DNA from: Gammaproteobacteria bacterium
GTDB taxonomy: Bacteria; Pseudomonadota; Gammaproteobacteria; Pseudomonadales; Halieaceae
Reading direction: 5' to 3'
DNA length: 64,000 nucleotides
Assembly (NCBI GenBank): GCA_030433415.1
Contig: JAUIMF010000001.1
Span: 1-64,000, forward strand
The notes beneath the pieces were generated by a model that had not been told where the DNA came from, did not search any database, and worked only from the letters and a program-made list of their open reading frames with translations. Each line of letters opens with the position of its first letter. Positions within the stretch are counted from its first letter, which is position 1. Shown piece after piece: positions 1 through 8,227 of the stretch. Position numbers and translations under genes: made by a program.

Positions 1-1
1 A

Positions 2-109
2 TGGGAGGACTACTACAACTATGATCGGCCTCACGGGGCCCTGAACGGTCAGACCCCGTACGAACGATTAGTGGAAAAAACACGAGCTGAAGTGTCACCA
101 GGGTCCTGA
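2..109 (+). pseudogene. DDE transposase C-terminus, cut by window edge
   Basis: An open frame entering from the left edge encodes the last 35 residues of an rve-type transposase. It contains the characteristic stretch WEDYYNYDRPHGALNGQTPY, then YERLVEK, and ends in TGA. This tail is typical of IS3/IS481-type integrase-core transposases, where it follows the catalytic Glu. Only the tail is visible, so it could be the end of an intact element to the left or a fragment. It is typed pseudogene only because it is partial here. A TGTAGGGTCTC motif on the opposite strand, ending at 118, could be the element's terminal repeat, but that is speculative. Confidence 0.8.
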
Positions 110-119
110 GACCCTACAA

Positions 120-141
120 GGGTCCCTCTGGGGCCCTTTTT
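120..141 (+). terminator. Rho-independent terminator after the transposase
   Basis: GGGTCCC (120-126), loop TCT, GGGGCCC (130-136), then five T (137-141). The arms form a seven-pair stem with one T-G wobble, followed by a short T tract. It lies 10 bases after the transposase stop and probably ends that transcript. Confidence 0.65.
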
Positions 142-548
142 AGTATGGAAAAGTGGGCGGCGTGGACGAACCCTCTGGTTCGACAAAACGCGGCTCTCCC
201 CAACTAACGGGGGATGCACCGTTTCTCACTAAAATCGATTGATAATGCCATCCCACCCACAGTGGGTTAAGACTCTCAATCGATAGTTCTCAAAATTTCT
301 AAACCCGAAGGCTCGACGCGATTAACCTCAGTTGGGAAAAACGCAGGACTCAAATCCCGGCCATCGTTGGCTGCGCGAAAAGATTGCCGTCCTGTTCGGC
401 CGCGGCGGGCCTACTTAATTCTTGCATCCAGCATAGGCTGCCTTGCCACTGACCGAACGGGCCAGTAATTCGGCCCTTTGCGCCCCTGATGCCCTTAGGT
501 TGCGGTGCTACCTTGGGCTGTAACAATTTTCGGTATCGAGCATCTCGC
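142..548. other. Non-coding stretch with a nested inverted repeat
   Basis: No convincing gene is seen in these 407 bases. Open frames on the minus strand here have no recognisable content. The visible structure is a nested inverted repeat: ATCGATTGA at 234-242 pairs with TCAATCGAT at 276-284, and inside the loop CCCAC at 252-256 pairs with GTGGG at 262-266. The rest looks like the flank between the mobile element and the first catabolic gene and may hold that gene's promoter. Confidence 0.5.
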
Positions 549-1004
549 ATGTTGAAGGGACTACGAGCTATCAATCATGTGGCCATCTCCGTTGCTCACT
601 GGGACGCCATGCTGGACTTTTACACCCGTGTGCTGGGATTTGAAGCGGGCAAGGTTTTTGGCTGGGATACGCGCTAAGAAAGCGATCCGCGGGTCGAAGC
701 GATAACAGGGTTGCCCGACAGCGCGGCTCGGGGGGTATTGTTGACAGGTAGTTCTATTGCCTTGGAGTTGTTTGAATTTCTTTCGCCATCGCCACGGCGC
801 CAGGGTGTGCACAGGCTCGTTTGTGATCTTGGTTTTACTCATCTGGCCTTTGATGTCGAGGGCATCGACGGCGTGTACGCTGCCTTGCAGAGCCAAGGGA
901 TGGAATTCCATGGGCCGGTGCAGACTCTAGATGATGGCACTCGCCTTATCTATGGTCGTGATCCGGATGGGAATGTTATCGAGTTGCACGAGAGTACCGT
1001 ATGA
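549..1004 (+). pseudogene. Glyoxalase/VOC-family gene interrupted by one in-frame stop
   Basis: Reading one frame from ATG 549 to TGA 1004 gives a typical single-domain VOC (glyoxalase/dioxygenase fold) protein of about 151 residues. The N-terminus is MLKGLRAINHVAISV, and the C-terminus carries GFTHLAFDVEGIDGVYAAL and YGRDPDGNVIEL, with the late Glu usual for metal binding. A single TAA at 675-677 breaks it after WDTR. The frame continues with conserved ITGLPDSAAR beyond the stop, so no frameshift is involved. VOC proteins bind a metal and act as lyases, isomerases or dioxygenases. The stop overlaps the next gene's ATG (ATGA), so they were probably co-translated. A sequencing error is the main alternative to real inactivation. 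Confidence 0.8.
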
Positions 1005-1768
1005 GCTTTTGTCTGCAGGGTAAACGGGTTGTGATCACAGGGGGGGCGCGCGGCATCGGCTTGGCCATCGCTAACGCTTTTGTAGCTCAAGGTGCCCACG
1101 TCGCAGTTCTTGACTTGTTACCCATGCGCGCTGACGACGCCCCTCTGCCTTACTTTGCCTGTGATGTGACCGATGAGAGCACGTTTGCCTCAGCCCTCGA
1201 CGGTGCCGTCGCTCGCTTGGGTGGCTTGGATGTGCTTATCAACAACGCGGGCGTCACGGCCTTAGGGGGTGAGCTCGCGTCTATGGAAGCGGCGTATTTT
1301 GATCGTGTGGTAGCGGTGAATCAGCGCGGCGTGATGCTGGGGCTAAAGCTGGGAGGGCAGCGTATCGCCGATGGCGGTAGCATCATCAACACCGCCTCCC
1401 TAGCGGCGTTTGTTCACGAAGTGGGAACGGCTGCTTACAATGCCAGCAAAGCAGCGGTGGTTAGCCTAACGAAATCGGCGGCCATGGAGTTCGGACCCCG
1501 GCAAGTCCGCGTCAATGCCATCTGCCCCGGCCATGTAAGGGTGCAGCGAGATGATTTGGACCCCGAGGTGATGGAAAGCCTGGAGCAGCTCTGTGAGACC
1601 GTTGCACCTATGGGCCGAGTCGCAGAACTCGACGATCTTGTGGGGGTTTATCACTTCCTCGCTGCGCCTGAGAGTCGCTATATGACGGGGCAGGCACTCA
1701 TTATTGATGGTGGCTTTAGCTTGGGTCTCACGCCGCTCCTCTACGAAAAGCTGGGAATAGGCTTGTAG
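1001..1768 (+). CDS. Short-chain dehydrogenase/reductase (SDR)
   Basis: A 255-residue classical SDR that should oxidise or reduce an alcohol/ketone with NAD(P)(H) in the cytosol. The cofactor motif TGGARGIG is at residues 13-20, NNAG at 81-84, and the catalytic Ser133, Tyr146 and Lys150 (YNASK) are all present. The C-terminus has the usual MTGQALIIDGG. Asp38 (VLDLL) at the end of the second beta strand suggests NAD preference. It starts within the stop of the broken VOC gene (4-base overlap), so the two formed one operon. The substrate is unknown; it is one of six SDRs in the first 22 kb. Confidence 0.93.
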   Translation: MSFCLQGKRVVITGGARGIGLAIANAFVAQGAHVAVLDLLPMRADDAPLPYFACDVTDESTFASALDGAVARLGGLDVLINNAGVTALGGELASMEAAYFDRVVAVNQRGVMLGLKLGGQRIADGGSIINTASLAAFVHEVGTAAYNASKAAVVSLTKSAAMEFGPRQVRVNAICPGHVRVQRDDLDPEVMESLEQLCETVAPMGRVAELDDLVGVYHFLAAPESRYMTGQALIIDGGFSLGLTPLLYEKLGIGL

Positions 1769-1895
1769 CGCCTCAGCGCTTGGGGAGTGTGAATCCGCCT
1801 GCGAAGAACTTCGGATATCTGGGCGAGGTACAGAGCCACATAAAAGCAGGCGAGGGGCTAGACCCCGTTGCCCAAACTAATGCAAAGTTCCGCCT

Positions 1896-2990
1896 ATGGT
1901 AAGCGGACTTACAGGCAGTGGCTTGGTCACTACGTCGGATCAGATCACCGGCGGCTATTTTGCGAATCTCGCCGAAGTGGTGCGCGAGGACGGCCTTGAC
2001 CCCTTTCCACTCCTGGCTGAGTTGGGCATTGACGAGGATTTAGAGTCGTTGCGACAGGCGCCGCAACCGGCGGAGCGCTATCTGCGTTTCGTTGAGCGGG
2101 TGCTGAGTGATTGCAAAGTTTGGGCGCCAGCGCTACGGGCGGGATCGCGTCTCACTTTTGCGGACTACGGAATTCTCGGTCTCGCGCTCTGGAGTAGCCA
2201 AAATCTTCGCGATGCACTCGACCGCCTGATGAAGTACTCACCGGTGCTAGGTGACGGCATATTGGTCAATGAGCACTATGAAGCGAAGGGCGGCAAAGTC
2301 CACTACCAGTTTCACTGTGGGCAGCCGCCGGGGGTAGTTGGCGATTTCCTCATAGAGCTCAGCGCTGCCGAGCATGGAGTGGTTAGAGATATGTTGGGTG
2401 GCGACGAGGATCACGACTTTCTCCGAGTCGACTTCCCCTTTGAAGCCCCAGCCCATGCGGAGGCTTTGCGCGATTGGTTTCGCTGCGAGTTGCGTTTTAG
2501 TCAGCCTTTGGCGCAGGTAGTGTATCCGGAGTCTTGGTTGGAGCAGCCGGTAAAGACGGCGAATGATCTGGCGGCGAAGCTCCTTAGCGAGCAATGCGAA
2601 ACGATTCTTCTGAACCTGGAGCGGACCGCGACTTATCGCAGCCGCATCCGTCGCTTGGTGCTGGCGTCGCCGGCGAACCCGCCGAGTTTTGAAGACACGG
2701 CGAGTCAGTTCAACCTTAGTGCGCGCACTTTGCGACGGCGTTTGTCGGAAGAAGGCACTTCTTATGTGGAAGTGTTAAAGGAAGCCCGCATGGAGCTGGC
2801 GCGGCACTACCTTACGGAAACAGAGTTTGCCATTAAGGAAGTAAGTGCACTGCTGGGCTTTTCTGAAGTGGCGAATTTTCAGCGTGCGTTCAAAGCTTGG
2901 TCGGGCGTGACCCCCAGCCGTTTTCGCCAGGAGGGTCTGGGCGCGGTGATGTCGCGGAAGTCACAATCCTTGGTAGATGCCCTGAGGTAA
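1896..2990 (+). CDS. AraC-family transcriptional regulator
   Basis: A 364-residue regulator with an N-terminal arabinose-binding-like domain (about residues 25-215) of the type in OruR/ArgR-like AraC proteins. A C-terminal double helix-turn-helix (about 265-355) includes SARTLRRRL and IKEVSALLGFSEVANFQRAFKAWSGVTPSRFR. That last signature is the classical second HTH of AraC/XylS proteins. It lies 127 bases after the SDR on the same strand and is convergent with the MFS gene (5-base gap). It is the only recognisable regulator in the first 21 kb and is the best candidate to control the catabolic genes and TonB receptor. No strong ribosome site is visible before ATG 1896, so the start is less certain. 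Confidence 0.93.
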   Translation: MVSGLTGSGLVTTSDQITGGYFANLAEVVREDGLDPFPLLAELGIDEDLESLRQAPQPAERYLRFVERVLSDCKVWAPALRAGSRLTFADYGILGLALWSSQNLRDALDRLMKYSPVLGDGILVNEHYEAKGGKVHYQFHCGQPPGVVGDFLIELSAAEHGVVRDMLGGDEDHDFLRVDFPFEAPAHAEALRDWFRCELRFSQPLAQVVYPESWLEQPVKTANDLAAKLLSEQCETILLNLERTATYRSRIRRLVLASPANPPSFEDTASQFNLSARTLRRRLSEEGTSYVEVLKEARMELARHYLTETEFAIKEVSALLGFSEVANFQRAFKAWSGVTPSRFRQEGLGAVMSRKSQSLVDALR

Positions 2991-2995
2991 AGCCT

Positions 2996-4276
2996 TTAGC
3001 CCAAACGCCTCGCCACAACACGACTCAGGCCCGCGAAAGCAATCGTCGCTACGAAAATAATCACAGCGGTAGCAAGAGCCAGCGAACTGCCGCCCCACTG
3101 GTCGTAGAGCACGCCGCCGAGGAGTGGGCCCAAGGCGACGCCCGCTCCCTGTGCTGCTGGAATCAATACGGCGAGCGTATTGCTCTTGTCGGCATGGGCG
3201 ATAAAGGCCAAGAGGTAAGGCAGACCGAAGTTCCACGCGAACTGAAAGGCGAGCGCTGCCCCCAAATAGAGGGGGTAGCTCAGCGGTGCCGCAAACAGCA
3301 ATGTAGAGACGCTCTGAGCCAGGCCGGCGATGATGAATAGGGAGGCGGTGCCCCAGCGTTCTCCCAGTACACTTGCTGCGAGGGCGCCTATGACACCCGC
3401 CAGGGTGCTAGCTGCTAACGCCGAGCCCGTCCCTTGGGCTGAGAGTCCACTATCTGCGCCCAATACTTCGACAAATGCCCAAAGAGCGCCTAAGCCCAAG
3501 TACCAGAATGCGTGGAGTCCCAGCGCGCTGAGGGCGGGCCATACGGGCGCAGCGGTATCCCTGTCGTCGCTGTTTGTACTTTCACCCGCTCCTCTTTCGC
3601 CATCTTCACCAGTTTCTCCAACATTCCCACTTTCAGGGTGCATGGTGACGGTAAGTCCCGGCAGGCGGTGGGCCAGGAGCAGACCGGGCGCGCAAATGCC
3701 CGCGATAGTCACTAGGGGACCTGCGAGTCGGAGGTCTGGTCCAAGCTGCGGTAGCACCAACATGGCCGTGCCGGCATAGACTACCTGGGCCACAATGCCC
3801 AGGGCGAAGTAACGGGCCGGGTGGCTGGAGCGGCTGATCAGCGTTAAGCCTAAGACATACAAAGGCCCGGTTCCCAAGAAGGCGGTGGCAAAGCGCAGCG
3901 CTGCCATACTTTCCAAGCTCGGCACCTGGAGACAGGCGAGATTCCCCGTAACGGCGAGGAGAGAGGCCCCAAAGGCTACGGGGCGCCAGGACCAGCGCTT
4001 GATCCACGCCATGGCGACGATGGCCGCCAAGGTACTGCCCGCCAATTCCGCGGCGATGATGGTCCCGACACCGACACCGGTAAAGCCACGCACGTCCATC
4101 AAGGCGCTTACCAACAGAGGTTCGACCATAAACATGCTGGCACCTGCAGTGACGAATAGGCAGGCGATGACGATGGTCGATGCGTGGTCGTAGGCCGTGG
4201 CCTGGTCGGAAACGGCCCCAATACGATCCTTCGATGAGGCCTGGCGGCTGGAATTGGGGTTGGCTTCGTTGTTCAC
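2996..4276 (-). CDS. Major facilitator superfamily transporter
   Basis: A 426-residue integral membrane protein with about 12 hydrophobic segments between residues 35 and 420. A hydrophilic central loop (about 210-245, rich in Glu, Gly and Ser) splits it into two six-helix halves. There are short Arg/Lys-rich cytoplasmic loops such as WIKRWSWRP. The layout is that of an MFS importer or exporter in the inner membrane. It overlaps the upstream NTF2-like gene by four bases (ATGA), so the two are co-translated, and that gene is followed upstream by an SDR and the formamidase-like gene. The context suggests uptake of the compound or export of an intermediate. The substrate cannot be assigned. Confidence 0.88.
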   Translation of the reverse strand: MNNEANPNSSRQASSKDRIGAVSDQATAYDHASTIVIACLFVTAGASMFMVEPLLVSALMDVRGFTGVGVGTIIAAELAGSTLAAIVAMAWIKRWSWRPVAFGASLLAVTGNLACLQVPSLESMAALRFATAFLGTGPLYVLGLTLISRSSHPARYFALGIVAQVVYAGTAMLVLPQLGPDLRLAGPLVTIAGICAPGLLLAHRLPGLTVTMHPESGNVGETGEDGERGAGESTNSDDRDTAAPVWPALSALGLHAFWYLGLGALWAFVEVLGADSGLSAQGTGSALAASTLAGVIGALAASVLGERWGTASLFIIAGLAQSVSTLLFAAPLSYPLYLGAALAFQFAWNFGLPYLLAFIAHADKSNTLAVLIPAAQGAGVALGPLLGGVLYDQWGGSSLALATAVIIFVATIAFAGLSRVVARRLG

Positions 4277-4809
4277 GGTGTGGCTGTGCTGGCTATGCCG
4301 TGGAGTTTTGCCAGCGTCGCCTCGTCAAAGGGTTGCACCATAGGGCTTGTGGCCCAGCCATCGTTGTAGGGGCTGCAAAAATAGACATCGGCCTTCACTT
4401 CACTGATGCGCCAGCCTTCGTCCGTAAGTGCGTAGCGGTCATCGTAAAAGCCGCAAGCCCAAAAAGCTTGCTCTGTGCCACTCTGAGGCAGACTCATGAG
4501 TTGCAAAAGGCGCCAGTGCGCTGTCGCTGTCTCGCCCTGTATTTCGATGGAAGGACTTAGAGCAAGGTGCTGATTCAGCCTCATGTCCTGCCACAGACTC
4601 CGGTGTAGACGATAGAGCGCCTCGCGACCACGCACTACGCCCAGCTCTTCGCCTTCATCGAGTACCCCGTCAGTCGTGAACAAGGCGGCGAAGCGTCGGC
4701 CTGCCTCGTCGCTGTCTTCATCTGCCCAACGGCAGTAATCAGCTTTTAGCTGACGAACTGCTTCGTAGGCCTCCAGTTTGTGGATGCGTTGTTCCAGGTT
4801 GTCGCTCAT
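4273..4809 (-). CDS. NTF2/SnoaL-like protein
   Basis: A 178-residue protein of the NTF2-like cone fold. It starts with the typical helix MSDNLEQRIHKLEAYEAVRQLKADYCRWAD, followed by the DSDEAGRRFAALFTTDGVLD segment and ends in beta strands (TAHWRLLQLMS, DDRYALTDEGWRISEV). Members include scytalone dehydratase-like and ring-hydroxylating-dioxygenase small-subunit-like enzymes and steroid isomerases, but many are uncharacterised. It sits between the SDR at 4834 and the MFS gene, with a 4-base overlap with the latter. It may catalyse a dehydration or isomerisation in the same route. A pure binding role cannot be excluded. Confidence 0.85.
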   Translation of the reverse strand: MSDNLEQRIHKLEAYEAVRQLKADYCRWADEDSDEAGRRFAALFTTDGVLDEGEELGVVRGREALYRLHRSLWQDMRLNQHLALSPSIEIQGETATAHWRLLQLMSLPQSGTEQAFWACGFYDDRYALTDEGWRISEVKADVYFCSPYNDGWATSPMVQPFDEATLAKLHGIASTATP

Positions 4810-4833
4810 TGTTGTTGTCCTTTGAGGCCGAGC

Positions 4834-5634
4834 TTACAAACCCGGTGCCAGGCCGCCTGCAACGGGGAGGGCGACTCCGTGAACATAACTGGCTGCGGGG
4901 CTGGCGAGGAACACAACGGCAGCCGCGATTTCCTCGGCTTCGGCCCAGCGCTCTTCTAATGGTACCTCCTCGGCTAACCGCTTCTCCGTGGTCGCCAGGT
5001 CCTCGCCCGCCCGCTGAAAAAAGCGTATTTCACTACGTCCCATGTCCGTGAGCACCATGCCGGGGCAGACTGCATTGACACGTATACCGTCGGGACCTAA
5101 CTCGGTCGCCAGGCATTTGGTCAGGCCCACGACGGCAAATTTAGAGGCCGTATAAGCGGCCATCCCGGCAATAGCACCGGTGCCCGCCAGGGAGGCGTTA
5201 TTGATGATGCTTGCTCCCCTTCCGCTGGCGCGAAGAGCGGCTAGCGTGGCTTGCGTAAGATTGACGATACCCATGACATTCACGTCCCAAGAACGTTGCC
5301 AAGCCGCTTGCGAGATGCTTTCGAAGGCGCCAGCACCACCGGCATACCCCGCATTGTTGACGACGATATCGATGCGCTGCCACTGCGCCACAACGGTCGC
5401 TACAGCGTCGCTTACTGCTTCGCGGTCTGTGACATCCATTGTGCAGGCCATTGGCGTCGCGCCTTGGGCCTCTAATTCCTCGCGGCGCTCTTGTAATGCT
5501 TGGGCACCTTGCTCCAAGTCCGTAATGACGACTTTGGCGCCGGCGGCTGCCAGCGCTCGAGCGCTGGCAAAGCCGATGCCCTCGGCGCTGGCGCAGCCCG
5601 TGATAATAGCGACTTTGCCGGAGAGGTCCTTCAT
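4834..5634 (-). CDS. Short-chain dehydrogenase/reductase
   Basis: A 266-residue SDR read from the ATG at 5634 (MKDLSGKV). This start overlaps the stop of the upstream formamidase-like gene by four bases and is preferred over an upstream in-frame ATG. The glycine motif TGCASAEGIG is at residues 12-21, NNAG at 93-96, catalytic Ser148, Tyr161 and Lys165 (YTASK). The extra residues in the cofactor loop (CASAEGIG rather than GxxxGIG) resemble a variant seen in several actinobacterial and proteobacterial SDRs. Asp39 suggests NAD use. The tail has SYVHGVALPVAGG, a slightly altered form of the usual dimer-interface motif. The substrate is unknown. Confidence 0.92.
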   Translation of the reverse strand: MKDLSGKVAIITGCASAEGIGFASARALAAAGAKVVITDLEQGAQALQERREELEAQGATPMACTMDVTDREAVSDAVATVVAQWQRIDIVVNNAGYAGGAGAFESISQAAWQRSWDVNVMGIVNLTQATLAALRASGRGASIINNASLAGTGAIAGMAAYTASKFAVVGLTKCLATELGPDGIRVNAVCPGMVLTDMGRSEIRFFQRAGEDLATTEKRLAEEVPLEERWAEAEEIAAAVVFLASPAASYVHGVALPVAGGLAPGL

Positions 5635-7280
5635 TCGCCGGCGTCCTGGTTCTGGCAAAAACGGGCCAGCACGTTGCGCGTAATGGTCTCGGTAACCGGC
5701 TCACGCAGGCGCAGCCCGTTGACCCACTCACAGCTCGCAGCGTTGAATACCTGCCCTTTGCCACGCCTAAAGTGCACGATCATGCCCGAGCCATACTGTG
5801 TAGCCTCGCGATCAGCAGTTGTTGGATTTTCGCCGTGGAGCACTTCGGAGATGATTTGTAGGTCGCCATCGCCGGCGTACAGGTATCCCCCGGGATTGTC
5901 GTGGTCCTCTTCAAAGGTGGCGGCAAAGCCCATGGCCAAGATTTCCATGCCGGCGGGGGCACCACTGTCTTTGGTTGGTACGGGTAGCCCGTTCTCGAAG
6001 CTGTAGTCGATGCCATCGACTTCATACCCGAAGATCGTCGCACTGTTGCCGAAGATGTCACCGTAGTACACATCGGTGTTTTTGAAGGCCCAGTGTTGAG
6101 GCCGGAAGACCTGAAACCCGCCCGCATTGTTGGGGCTGGCACCGCCGAGCTTTGCATAGACACCCCGGGCGCCGCTGAGGCCAAAGGTCTCAGCAGCGGG
6201 CCGTTCGATGCAGGGCAAATCCCAGCACCCTGAGACTCGTTTGGGGTTGGTCTCCAACAGTGGGTCGGTGTAGAGCGCAGGGCGAGCGGCGGTGGCTGGA
6301 TGCTTGTAACAAACTTGTGTCAGGCCATCGTTTTCCAGGCGTACCTGCCAAAAGAAATTCGCGCCAAAGCGCGCCACGTTGCCGCCTCCATCGACGTAGT
6401 TGTCGATGGCATCGCGCATTTCGCCGCTCCAATACTCGTCGTGACCGACAATGACCAAGGCTGGATAGTTGGCTAATAATTCAGGGTGAAACTGCAAATC
6501 GTGCTGACAGATCATGTCCAGCGCTATTCCGTTGTTCTCTGCCCAGGTGGCGAAGTGGCGTTCGTAAGAGGCCCAGCCCGCTGCGGCGTAGTACTTGGCA
6601 AAACCATTGGCGAAAGCGAATTCCAGGTTGGGGTAGCGCGGCGCGCTGCCGATACGTTGGGTGCCGTTCACGGGAATGCGCGGAGCACCCTCGGGAAGCC
6701 AGACTTGGCCTCGCTCCCAAGGGCGATGGATATGCAACTGCGGGCTAAAGCAGTTGTCGTCGATGCCGTTGTGCAAGCCCTCGTAGGAGTTGGCGCCGCC
6801 CCAGCAGTTATAGGCGATCCAGGTGCTGGTGCAGCACACCATCAGTAGCGGTGCCGTGGGTTCCGACGCTGGTCTCACAATAAAAAGGTGATGTTGATCC
6901 AGCGTTTCACCGCCCTCTAAGGCGATGGTGCTGACGACGAGATAAGCGCCGGAGCTCAGGTTCTCCGGTAGGGTCCAGCGATAGGCGCTGGGCCAATCGC
7001 AACCGCGAGCGTAGCTATCCTCAGCTGTTGCATGGCGCTGTCCTGGAATCGTTGCACAATGGACTTTCTGCGGTGGGTTCGTGTCGTGATAGATGCGCAG
7101 ATCAATCTTCGCGGCGCTAGTGCTGCAGTGGAACGAGACGGTATCACCCGGCGCGTAAGATATCTGATCCGTGTAGCACCAGACTTCGGCTTCGTCGGGA
7201 TTTTCGCTGGCCGCTTCAAAAAAGTTGAAGTGTGTGGCGCGAAAGCCCTGCCGCCGTCGTTCGTTCCACTGCCCTCTCAT
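5631..7280 (-). CDS. N,N-dimethylformamidase large-subunit-like protein
   Basis: A 549-residue protein matching the large (beta) subunit of N,N-dimethylformamidase, an iron amidohydrolase that splits formamide C-N bonds. Recognisable parts are an N-terminal beta-sandwich (about 35-135) and the segment ending TSTWIAYNCWGGANSYEG. The glutamine-amidotransferase-like core contains VIVGHDEYWSGEMRDAIDNYVDGGGNVARFGANFFW, and the tail GQVFNAASCEWVNGL. ATG 7280 is chosen because a strong GGGAGAG site lies just before it; an upstream TTG would add 13 residues. No small (alpha) subunit gene is next to it, so true DMF hydrolysis is doubtful. Hydrolysis of another amide is more likely. It is coupled to the SDR downstream by ATGA. 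Confidence 0.82.
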   Translation of the reverse strand: MRGQWNERRRQGFRATHFNFFEAASENPDEAEVWCYTDQISYAPGDTVSFHCSTSAAKIDLRIYHDTNPPQKVHCATIPGQRHATAEDSYARGCDWPSAYRWTLPENLSSGAYLVVSTIALEGGETLDQHHLFIVRPASEPTAPLLMVCCTSTWIAYNCWGGANSYEGLHNGIDDNCFSPQLHIHRPWERGQVWLPEGAPRIPVNGTQRIGSAPRYPNLEFAFANGFAKYYAAAGWASYERHFATWAENNGIALDMICQHDLQFHPELLANYPALVIVGHDEYWSGEMRDAIDNYVDGGGNVARFGANFFWQVRLENDGLTQVCYKHPATAARPALYTDPLLETNPKRVSGCWDLPCIERPAAETFGLSGARGVYAKLGGASPNNAGGFQVFRPQHWAFKNTDVYYGDIFGNSATIFGYEVDGIDYSFENGLPVPTKDSGAPAGMEILAMGFAATFEEDHDNPGGYLYAGDGDLQIISEVLHGENPTTADREATQYGSGMIVHFRRGKGQVFNAASCEWVNGLRLREPVTETITRNVLARFCQNQDAGE

Positions 7281-7395
7281 GATCTCTCCCTGATGCACTG
7301 GCCCCTGGGTGTTAGCCAACGATGTGGTCGCTGTCCGGTTGTGTGCCCAAAATTCTTACGGTGGAAGGCTAACCCCTTGTGTCCGATGAAAATAG

Positions 7396-8199
7396 TCAAT
7401 GCGAGCTTTGGGCGCCGAGCGTGGCCGCGGCGATATGCTCGACGGCCGCGTCGCTCAGCCCTCCTCGAAGGCCATCGTCCGCAGCTATGATCGCTGCGGT
7501 CACGCTATCCGCTGCCTTTGAGGCAAGAAACTGATAGACCCCGGCGACCTCATGGGGTTCGCGATGCTGACCGTTTAGGGTGAGAGCGCGGATAAAGGAG
7601 GCAGCGCCAGACGAGCCACTCATTTCGCTCTCGACAAGACCGGGCAACACCGCGTTGACGCGTATGCCTTGGGGGGCGAGCTCCACGGCCCACGATTGCA
7701 CAAGCGCATTCACCGCCGCTTTACTAGCCGAGTAGGCCGCCATTTCCGACTTAAACATTTGTGATGCTGGTGACGAGGAGAGAATAACACTGGCGCCGGC
7801 GCCCAAATGTTCGGCGGCAGCGCTCATAACGTTGACGCAACCGAGGATATTCACATCCAGGGTTTTACGAAAGGCGTCGCGGTTCAGGGCGTCAATACGG
7901 CCGTGGGGCAGGTCGATACCGGCGTTGAGGATCAGTACATTAACGCCGCCGAGCGCGTGCAGTGCGGCCTTGAATGCGATGTCGACGCTCTGTTCATCGG
8001 TGACGTCCATGGAAAAAAAAGCCGCTCCGATAGAGGCGGCAATCTTGGTGCCATCGTCGCGGCGGCCAAAGACCGCCACTTGAGACCCCGCTTCCCCAAA
8101 ATGCTTGGCCAAACCCAGACCGATTCCGGCTGTACCGCCAGTGATCATCACGCGTTTTCCGGCGACAGAAAACAAGCTGTCCATAGCGCTGTCAGCCAT
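7396..8199 (-). CDS. Short-chain dehydrogenase/reductase
   Basis: A 267-residue SDR. GGTAGIG is at residues 21-27, the NAG motif at 92-94 (LNAG replaces NNAG), Ser143, Tyr156 and Lys160 (YSASK) form the active site. Arg46 and Arg47 after the second beta strand (FGRRDD) suggest NADP preference. The C-terminus, AIIAADDGLRGGLSD, matches the end of other SDRs here (compare WLGGVTPGL at 11.4 kb), hinting at paralogy. It lies between the TonB receptor and the formamidase-like gene, all on the minus strand. A GAGAGG site precedes the ATG. The substrate is unknown. Confidence 0.92.
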   Translation of the reverse strand: MADSAMDSLFSVAGKRVMITGGTAGIGLGLAKHFGEAGSQVAVFGRRDDGTKIAASIGAAFFSMDVTDEQSVDIAFKAALHALGGVNVLILNAGIDLPHGRIDALNRDAFRKTLDVNILGCVNVMSAAAEHLGAGASVILSSSPASQMFKSEMAAYSASKAAVNALVQSWAVELAPQGIRVNAVLPGLVESEMSGSSGAASFIRALTLNGQHREPHEVAGVYQFLASKAADSVTAAIIAADDGLRGGLSDAAVEHIAAATLGAQSSH

Positions 8200-8227
8200 G
8201 AGCGTGCCTCTCTTTTCTTCCTTAGGC

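Noticed and set aside
675-677. Programmed read-through or recoding at the TAA in the VOC gene
   Set aside because: TAA is not the selenocysteine or pyrrolysine codon and no recoding structure is apparent; mutation or error is simpler.
5631-7280. Calling the gene a true dimethylformamidase
   Set aside because: The small subunit is missing and the context is not one of C1 amine metabolism.
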